Part shown: positions 58,390 through 64,000 of the stretch, piece by piece
Numbering within the stretch: position 1 is the first letter of the stretch
How the letters are laid out: each line of letters opens with the position of its first letter
From: Bifidobacterium castoris
GTDB lineage: Bacteria; Actinomycetota; Actinomycetes; Actinomycetales; Bifidobacteriaceae
Direction of reading: 5' to 3'
Assembly (NCBI RefSeq): GCF_003952025.1
Contig: NZ_QXGI01000001.1
Coordinates: 310,001 to 374,000 of the forward strand
Length of the DNA: 64,000 nt
Notes under the pieces: model-generated
Databases searched by the model: none
What the model saw: only the letters and a program-made list of their open reading frames with translations
Told to the model about the DNA's origin: nothing
Translations under genes and position numbers: made by a program

Positions 58390-60207
58390 TCATTGGCGGT
58401 AGCGGGAGAAGAACCTCGTCATCTTGTCGACGGCGCCTTTGAGCACCTCGACGCGCGGCAGGTAGACGACGCGGAAGTGGTCGGGGTCCTTCCAGTTGAA
58501 ACCGGTGCCCTGCACGATGAGCAGTTTCTCGTCGTGCAGCAGGTCGAGCGCGAACTGCTCGTCGTCGCGGATGTTGAACTTCCTCACGTCGATCCTCGGG
58601 AAGATGTAGAACGCGGCCTTCGGCTTGACGGCGGTGATGCCGTCGATCGAGTTGAGCGCGTCGTAGATGTATTCACGCTGCTCGTAGATGCGTCCGCCGG
58701 GCACGAGGTAGTCGTTGACGCTCTGGTGTCCGCCGAGAGCGGTCTGCACGATCGACTGCGCGGGCACATTCGAGCAGATGCGCATGTTCGTGAGCATGTC
58801 GATCCCCTCGATGTAGTCCTTCGCGACCGCCTTGTTGCCCGACAGGATCATCCAGCCGATGCGATAGCCGGCGATCATATGCGACTTCGACAGGCCACTG
58901 TAGGTGACGCAGAACAGGTCCGGGGCGAGCGACGCGATCGATGTGTGCTCGAGGCCGTCCATGACGAGCCGGTCGTAGATCTCGTCGGAGAAGATCATCA
59001 GCTGGTGTTCGCGCGCCAGTTCGACGATCTGCTCGAGGACCTCCTTCGGGTAGAGCGCGCCGGTCGGGTTGTTCGGGTTGATGATGACGATCGCCTTCGT
59101 GCGGTCGGTGATCTTGGCGCGCATGTCGTCGATGTCCGGATACCATTCCGACCGCTCGTCGCACACATAGTGCACCGGCCTGCCTCCGGCCAGCGTGACG
59201 CACGCCGTCCACAGCGGATAGTCCGGAGCCGGCAGCAGCACCTCGTCGCCGTTGTCGAGCAGCGCGCTCATGCTCAGGTTGATGAGCTCGCTGACGCCGT
59301 TGCCGGTGTAGATGTCCTCGACGCCGACGTTCGGCAGCTTCTTGAGCTGCGCGTACTGCATGATCGCCTTGCGCGCCGAGAACAGGCCCTTGGACGCCGA
59401 GTAGCCCTCGGTGTCGGTGAGCTGCTGGGCCATGTCGTAGACGACCTCGTCCGGGGTGCGGAAGCCGAAGGGCGCCGGATTGCCGATGTTGAGCTTCATG
59501 ACGTGCATGCCGGCGGCCTCCATGCGCGCGGCCTCGTTGACGACCGGTCCGCGCACGTCGTAGAGGACGTTGTCGAGCTTGTGCGACTTCGTGAAGGTGC
59601 GCCTGCCGCGCACCTTGGTCTCCTCGGGCGTCACGCTCGACGGTACGTCGGTGAACGAGGGATCCTGAACGTCGTCGTCGAATTGCGGTTCCATGATGTG
59701 CTCCTGTCCGGATCGATGCGGTGCCGATGCGTAGGTCGATTCGCCGATGTTCAATGACGACGGTTGAACACTGTGTTCAACGATGACCTTCGGTTCGACA
59801 GTGGATTCATGTTCAACACCATCGTGTTCAATTGAACTCTTATGTTCAAGATTTGTATGTTCAAGTCGATACATCTGTTCAACATCATCTCGAACAGCGA
59901 CGGCGTCATGGTGTTCAACGTCATGACGGTGTTCAATGTTCATCGCCTGCTCGACGTCGTCGAAGGTGGCCGGATGTTCGTCGAAGGCGACGGATTCCCC
60001 CGCGAGCCAGCGCGCGTCGACGCCGAGCACGGCGGCGAGGAAACGCTCGATCTCCGGGCGCGGCCTCGTCTTCCCGTTGACGTATTGGCTGACGTGGCTG
60101 CGGCCGAGCTTGACGCCATGCTCCTCGGCCGCCTTCACGAAGTCACTCTGCCGTATGTTGCGCAGATCCATCGCCTGATTGAGGCGCTGCGTGAATCGAT
60201 CCGTCAT
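58390..60207 (-). CDS. HTH-domain/class I aminotransferase fusion
   Basis: 605 residues. Residues about 1-65 form a Cro/C1-type helix-turn-helix (RQSDFVKAAEEHGVKLGRSH, SQYVNGKTRPRPE). Residues about 85-155 are a low-complexity linker with EH (or EQ/EP) every 5-6 residues. From about 200 it is an AlaA-like alanine aminotransferase: NPNNPTGALYP, IFSDEIYDRL and the PLP-lysine site YSGLSKSHMIAGYRIGW. Fusions annotated as bifunctional HTH/aminotransferase occur in bifidobacteria. The linker codons are an array of TTGAAC boxes, see the operator feature. GGGAG lies 6 bases before the ATG at 60207. Confidence 0.9.
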   Translation of the reverse strand: MTDRFTQRLNQAMDLRNIRQSDFVKAAEEHGVKLGRSHVSQYVNGKTRPRPEIERFLAAVLGVDARWLAGESVAFDEHPATFDDVEQAMNIEHRHDVEHHDAVAVRDDVEQMYRLEHTNLEHKSSIEHDGVEHESTVEPKVIVEHSVQPSSLNIGESTYASAPHRSGQEHIMEPQFDDDVQDPSFTDVPSSVTPEETKVRGRRTFTKSHKLDNVLYDVRGPVVNEAARMEAAGMHVMKLNIGNPAPFGFRTPDEVVYDMAQQLTDTEGYSASKGLFSARKAIMQYAQLKKLPNVGVEDIYTGNGVSELINLSMSALLDNGDEVLLPAPDYPLWTACVTLAGGRPVHYVCDERSEWYPDIDDMRAKITDRTKAIVIINPNNPTGALYPKEVLEQIVELAREHQLMIFSDEIYDRLVMDGLEHTSIASLAPDLFCVTYSGLSKSHMIAGYRIGWMILSGNKAVAKDYIEGIDMLTNMRICSNVPAQSIVQTALGGHQSVNDYLVPGGRIYEQREYIYDALNSIDGITAVKPKAAFYIFPRIDVRKFNIRDDEQFALDLLHDEKLLIVQGTGFNWKDPDHFRVVYLPRVEVLKGAVDKMTRFFSRYRQ

Positions 60208-60418
60208 CAAAGCTCCCGTCACGAGGTGTGCGATGCAAACTGAACGACAGTCTAGCATACGTTGAACATGACACGCTGAATATTGAACAAATGGCTTCAG
60301 CTGATGAACTCATTCCCTCGCGTTGTACAATCATCGGTCGACGCATATGATGTTTAATACTATCCGCTTGTTGTTCAAGGATTTCATCAAATGTTCAATT
60401 ACAGCATGTTGTGTTCAA
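59749..60418. promoter_or_regulatory. TTGAAC/GTTCAA operator array inside and upstream of the HTH-aminotransferase gene
   Basis: Sixteen exact copies: GTTCAA (plus strand) at 59749, 59775, 59811, 59826, 59844, 59859, 59877, 59913, 59931, 60373, 60393 and 60413; TTGAAC at 59764, 59832, 60262 and 60283. Near-matches lie at 59793, 59889 and 59938. Inside the gene the spacing is mainly 15-18 bases; upstream three sites are exactly 20 apart. Two sites flank a likely -10 (TATGCT, near 60250-60260) of the gene, which suggests autoregulation by its HTH domain. The array also reaches the end of the HAD gene. Confidence 0.7.
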
Positions 60419-61226
60419 CCCATTGCGCGACGCCGTCGTCGTTGTTCGACGCGCACACCTCGTCGCTGATCGCGAGGACCTTGGGATTCGCGTTCGCGAC
60501 GGCGACGCCGGTGCCGGACTGCTCCATCATCGCGATGTCGACGATGTCGTCTCCGAAGGACACGGCCGATGACGGATCGATCCCCCACCGTTCGTACAAT
60601 GTGCGCATCGCCTGCTCCTTGTTCGCTTCCGGCGCCATCAGCATCCAGAGCCTTCCCTCGGAGACATGCACGTCGAAGTCGTCGGGGATGAGCGTGGCGA
60701 GCAGTTCGGTCTGATCGGCGCGCGGGAAGGCGATGATCTTGTCGGCGACGCCGTCGGGCACGTCGCGGAAATCGGTGTAGGTCCATGCCTGCGACGTCCA
60801 GTACTGCGTCACGTCGAAGTTCGTGTAGCGCACGTCGTTCATGACGATGCCGATCTGCAGATCCGGCATGACGCTCAGGATCGCCCGGCACACGTCGCAT
60901 GCGCGGCTCGAGGGGAATCCGACCTTGAGCATGGCGCCGGGCTCGCATGGTTTGCGCCCGGTGAGCGAATCCAGATCGGAGTGCATGGGATCGAAGTCGA
61001 TGAGCGCGCCGTTGAGGTAGATGCACGCGTCGGCGCGCAGCCGTCGGACGATGCCGCGCCCGGTGCTCACCGGCCGCGCCGTGGCTACGGCCACCGGGAC
61101 GCCGGCTTCGTGCAGGCGGTCGACGGCGCGCTGCGTGCGCGCGCTGAAGTCACGTTCCTCGAAACGCGGCGCGTCGTGCAGCAGCGTGCCGTCGAGGTCG
61201 ACGATGATGGATGGTGTAGTGGGCAT
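60399..61226 (-). CDS. Cof-type HAD-superfamily phosphatase
   Basis: 275 residues. IIVDLDGTLLHD (motif I), ATARPVS (motif II), the C2-type cap, and SFGDDIVDIAMME (motif IV) with GVAVANANPKV fit the Cof/YidA family of sugar- or cofactor-phosphatases. Substrate unknown. Its last codons (WVEHNML) include one TTGAAC box of the operator array. AGGGGAGGGG precedes the ATG. Confidence 0.9.
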   Translation of the reverse strand: MPTTPSIIVDLDGTLLHDAPRFEERDFSARTQRAVDRLHEAGVPVAVATARPVSTGRGIVRRLRADACIYLNGALIDFDPMHSDLDSLTGRKPCEPGAMLKVGFPSSRACDVCRAILSVMPDLQIGIVMNDVRYTNFDVTQYWTSQAWTYTDFRDVPDGVADKIIAFPRADQTELLATLIPDDFDVHVSEGRLWMLMAPEANKEQAMRTLYERWGIDPSSAVSFGDDIVDIAMMEQSGTGVAVANANPKVLAISDEVCASNNDDGVAQWVEHNML

Positions 61227-61282
61227 ATCCCCTCCCCTATCGTATATGTATCTGGTCGTTCATGACCGGATCCGGCCGGCGG

Positions 61283-61319
61283 CATACAAAGAATCCCATG
61301 GCCGTCATGGCCATGGGAT
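61283..61319 (-). terminator. Intrinsic terminator of the pgk-tpiA-secG run
   Basis: Stem ATCCCATGGCC/GGCCATGGGAT followed on the minus strand by TCTTTGT, directly downstream of secG. Confidence 0.75.
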
Positions 61320-61346
61320 CGAAGCTGATGGTCGCCACCCGAAAGG

Positions 61347-61607
61347 TCAGGCTGCGGGGACGAACTTCGCGATGAGCCCGAGTGCGACGATGATCGCGGC
61401 CCAGACGAGCGCGATGATGACCGTCCAGCGGTTCAGGTTCTTCTCCGCGACGCCCGAGGAGCCGGCGTTCTGCGTCAGACCGCCGCCGAACATGTCGGAC
61501 AGGCCGCCGCCCTTGCCCTTGTGCATAAGGATGAGCAGGGTGAGCAGCAGGCTGAGCACGACGAGCACAATCTGCAGGATCAGCTTGACAACTGCGATAC
61601 CGGACAC
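61347..61607 (-). CDS. secG: Preprotein translocase subunit SecG
   Basis: 86 residues with two membrane helices joined by the typical glycine-rich loop (MHKGKGGGLSDMFGGGLTQ). SecG stimulates SecYEG. The start is a GTG at 61607 with GGAGG upstream; the frame extends further but without a start signal. It is downstream of tpiA, the usual order in actinobacteria. Confidence 0.93.
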   Translation of the reverse strand: MSGIAVVKLILQIVLVVLSLLLTLLILMHKGKGGGLSDMFGGGLTQNAGSSGVAEKNLNRWTVIIALVWAAIIVALGLIAKFVPAA

Positions 61608-61679
61608 TGGTGAACCTCCAAAACTATCAATTGCTGGTACCACCTTAGCGCAAGGCCGAGAACAAAACGGCCCGCAACC

Positions 61680-62486
61680 TCAAAGACCTTGTGAAGATGT
61701 GGTCCTCAGCGTGAGCATGCAGATTCTCGTCAGTTCGTCGACGTGCAGCGCGGCGCCGCCGATGAGGAACCCGTCGACGTCGGGCTCGCCGATGAGCTCG
61801 ACGGCGTTGCGCGACGTGACCGATCCCCCGTACAGCACGCGCACCGTCTGCGCGACGTGGTCGTTGAAGGTGCGGGCCAGATGCGCGCGGAACGCCTCGG
61901 CGGCGTCCTGCGCGGACTGCGGCGTGGCGACCATGCCGGTGCCGATCGCCCACACAGGTTCGTAGGCGATGATGAGCCGCTCGGCCTCCTCGTCGGAAAG
62001 GTCTCGCGTCACATCATGCACCTGGCCGACGGCGAAGTCGAGTTCGATGCCCTTGCGGCGCTCCTCGAGGCTTTCTCCGACGCACAGGATCGGCTGCATG
62101 CCGGCGGCGAGCACGGCGCGCACCTGGTCGACGATGTTCGCGTCGTCCTCGGGATGGTATTTGCGGCGTTCGGAATGTCCGACGATGACGTAGCTGCAGC
62201 CGAGGCGGGCGAGCATGTCCGCGGAGACGTCGCCGGTGAAGGCGCCCTGGGAGGTGACGGAGACGGTCTGGGCCCCGTAGCGGATCCTGAGGTTGTCCGC
62301 GTCTACGAGCACCTGGACGCTGCGCAGCGCCGTGAAGGCCGGGAACAGGGCCACCTCGCATTTCGAGAAGTCGAAACGGCCAGATTTGAGGTTCTTCGCG
62401 AATTGCTGGACGAAGGCGGTCGCCTCGAGATGATCGAAGTTCATCTTCCAGTTGCCGGCCACCATCGGAATGCGTGCTGATGCCAT
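61680..62486 (-). CDS. tpiA: Triosephosphate isomerase
   Basis: 268 residues. MVAGNWKMN, the catalytic His in GHSERRKYH and the Glu in AYEPVWAIGTG are all present. It interconverts dihydroxyacetone phosphate and glyceraldehyde 3-phosphate. It is between pgk and secG; a GC-rich hairpin lies in the gap to pgk (about 62526-62560). Confidence 0.97.
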   Translation of the reverse strand: MASARIPMVAGNWKMNFDHLEATAFVQQFAKNLKSGRFDFSKCEVALFPAFTALRSVQVLVDADNLRIRYGAQTVSVTSQGAFTGDVSADMLARLGCSYVIVGHSERRKYHPEDDANIVDQVRAVLAAGMQPILCVGESLEERRKGIELDFAVGQVHDVTRDLSDEEAERLIIAYEPVWAIGTGMVATPQSAQDAAEAFRAHLARTFNDHVAQTVRVLYGGSVTSRNAVELIGEPDVDGFLIGGAALHVDELTRICMLTLRTTSSQGL

Positions 62487-62605
62487 ATGGATTCCCTAGG
62501 ACTTGGGTCTGCGGATGGAACGCGCGGCGCGCACCGCCGTGTGCCGGACGGTGCGCGCCTTGTCGTCGCGGTACGGGCGTCGCGGACGGGCCGCGACGCG
62601 TGCCG

Positions 62606-63811
62606 TCAGTCGAGTACCGTGAGCCCCGGAAGCTCCTTGCCCTCGAGGAATTCAAGGGAGGCGCCGCCGCCGGTCGAGATGTGCGAGAAGCCGTCCTCCG
62701 GGAAGCCGAGGTTGCGCACCGCGGCCGCCGAGTCGCCGCCGCCGACGATCGTGAACGCGCCGTTCGCCGTCGCGTCGACGAGCGCCTGTGCGACCGCGCG
62801 GGTGCCATCGGCGAACTGCGGGATCTCGAACACGCCCATCGGGCCGTTCCACACGACCGTCTTCGAATCGACGATCTTGTCGTGGAAGAGCTTGCAGGAC
62901 TCCGGACCGATGTCGAGGCCCATCATGTCGGACGGGATCTGGTCGGCCGGGACGACCTTCGGGTCGATCGGGGTGTCGCCCGCCGGGAAGCCCTTGTTGA
63001 CGACGATGTCGACCGGCAGGACGAGTTCGACGCCGTTCTTCTCGGCCGTCTCGATGTAACCCTTGACCTTCTCGATCTGGTCCTCCTCGAGCAGCGACGT
63101 GCCGACCTCGTAGCCCTTGGCCTTGAGGAACGTGAACACCATGCCACCGCCGATGACGAGGCGGTCGGCCTTGTCGAGGAGGTTCTCGATGACGCCGAGC
63201 TTGTCGGAAACCTTCGAGCCGCCCAGCACGACGGTGAACGGACGCTCCGGGTCCTCGGTCGCCTTGGACAGCGCCTTGACCTCCTTCTCGACGAGCAGGC
63301 CGGCGGCGGCCGGCAGATCGGCCGCGACGTCGTAGTTAGAGCCCTGCGCGCGGTGCACAACGCCGAAGCCGTCGGAGACGAAGACGTCGCCGAGGGCGGC
63401 GATCTTCTTCGCGTACGCGGCGCGCTCGGCCTCGTCCTTGCTCGTCTCCTCCGGGTTGAAGCGGACGTTCTCGAGCAGCACGACATCGCCGTCCTTCATC
63501 GCGGCGACCTTCTCCTGCGCGTCCGGGCCGTAGGTGTCCTTCGCGAGGACGACCGGGACGCCGAGCAGTTCGCTGAGGCGTTCGGCGACCGGCGCCAGGG
63601 AGAGCTCCGGGACGACCTTGCCCTTCGGGCGGCCCAGATGCGCCATGAGGATGACCTTCGCGCCGTCCTTGCGCAGCTGTTCGATCGTGGGGAGTGCGGC
63701 CTTGATGCGACCGTCGTCGGTGATGGTCGTGCCATCGAGCGGCACATTGAAATCGGCGCGGACGAGGACGCGCTTGCCCTTGAGATCTCCAAGATCCTTG
63801 AGTGTCTTCAT
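62606..63811 (-). CDS. pgk: Phosphoglycerate kinase
   Basis: 401 residues. [38 protein letters not shown] and the C-terminal GGGDSAAAV loop identify it. It makes ATP from 1,3-bisphosphoglycerate. AAAGGAA precedes the ATG at 63811. The 163 bases upstream hold no gene but include a GC-rich hairpin near 63945-63966. Confidence 0.97.
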   Translation of the reverse strand: MKTLKDLGDLKGKRVLVRADFNVPLDGTTITDDGRIKAALPTIEQLRKDGAKVILMAHLGRPKGKVVPELSLAPVAERLSELLGVPVVLAKDTYGPDAQEKVAAMKDGDVVLLENVRFNPEETSKDEAERAAYAKKIAALGDVFVSDGFGVVHRAQGSNYDVAADLPAAAGLLVEKEVKALSKATEDPERPFTVVLGGSKVSDKLGVIENLLDKADRLVIGGGMVFTFLKAKGYEVGTSLLEEDQIEKVKGYIETAEKNGVELVLPVDIVVNKGFPAGDTPIDPKVVPADQIPSDMMGLDIGPESCKLFHDKIVDSKTVVWNGPMGVFEIPQFADGTRAVAQALVDATANGAFTIVGGGDSAAAVRNLGFPEDGFSHISTGGGASLEFLEGKELPGLTVLD

Positions 63812-63974
63812 ATGGATTTTCCTTTCTCGCCGCCGGGGTTGGCGGGGAACGGCTGCATGATCCGCCAGTTACGCATCATACAGCCACAAACGAACAGGCG
63901 CGTCCTTCCGCCGAGAGCGTCGTCCCCGCCTGTCCACAGATGCATCCGGGCCGTCGTCGGCCCGGGGGCGAGGG

Positions 63975-64000
63975 TCAGGCCTCGGCGTCCTGGGACGCCT
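63975..64000 (-). CDS. C-terminal end of a gene cut by the right window edge
   Basis: Eight codons and a stop (reading ...SQDAEA, TGA at 63975-63977). A GC-rich hairpin follows it. In many Gram-positive genomes whiA lies upstream of pgk-type operons, but too little is seen to name this gene. Confidence 0.3.

Noticed and set aside
59749-59943. CRISPR-like or microsatellite repeat
   Set aside because: Boxes are 6-8 bases at 15-18 base steps within an intact reading frame and continue outside it; not CRISPR architecture.

Overview
The window is high-GC actinobacterial DNA, most likely from a Bifidobacterium. The right third (about 46.4-64 kb) is a core chromosomal block: a tRNA cluster, a PAC2-family protein, uppP, a fructosamine-kinase-like gene, hrcA-dnaJ with a CIRCE operator, transketolase and transaldolase, two aminotransferases, secG, tpiA and pgk. 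An HTH-aminotransferase fusion and the tkt/tal pair fit bifidobacteria. The species cannot be named from this sequence.

The left two thirds (position 1 to about 46.43 kb) is an integrated element. It sits at the 3' end of a tRNA-Val(CAC) gene, with a tyrosine recombinase as its last gene. Its other end lies outside the window, and the gene at position 1 is cut by the window edge. Transfer genes include a lysozyme/CHAP cell-wall hydrolase (544-1875), a membrane-anchored FtsK-like ATPase (3395-6706), a VirD4/TraG-like ATPase (14225-16561), a VirB6/TrbL-like polytopic protein (27307-30867), small VirB2/VirB3-like membrane proteins and a TcpC-like protein (31757-33614). No relaxase is recognisable. 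Replication genes include a PD-(D/E)XK nuclease with an Fe-S cysteine cluster, a ParA-like ATPase, a DnaN-like sliding clamp, an SF3 helicase/prim-pol protein with unusual domain order, and a DUF2815-like ssDNA-binding protein. A 1.3 kb array of long palindromic repeats (19.5-20.8 kb) lies between divergent genes next to the helicase/primase and is the best candidate for an origin. Cargo includes two EcoRI-type adenine methyltransferases, several nucleases (HNH, GIY-YIG, VRR-NUC), a DivIVA-like coiled-coil protein, a HAD phosphatase, a sortase-anchored surface protein and a tRNA-Arg(CCG).

Two regulatory patterns stand out. Across the element, nearly every promoter region carries GCATAG or GCATAC (often preceded by GGAC) pointing at the gene. 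In at least ten genes the start codon follows this motif by exactly 9-10 bases, as expected for leaderless mRNAs. This spacing decides several start codons. In the chromosome, the gene for the HTH-aminotransferase fusion contains, inside its own coding sequence and upstream of it, 16 copies of TTGAAC/GTTCAA within 670 bp. The copies inside the gene produce a periodic x-E-H peptide linker.

Most element genes are small, closely packed and often overlap by 4 bases (ATGA/GTGA). Convergent pairs are separated by long perfect hairpins. Functions given for element genes rest on motifs read by eye; many small genes are unrecognised.
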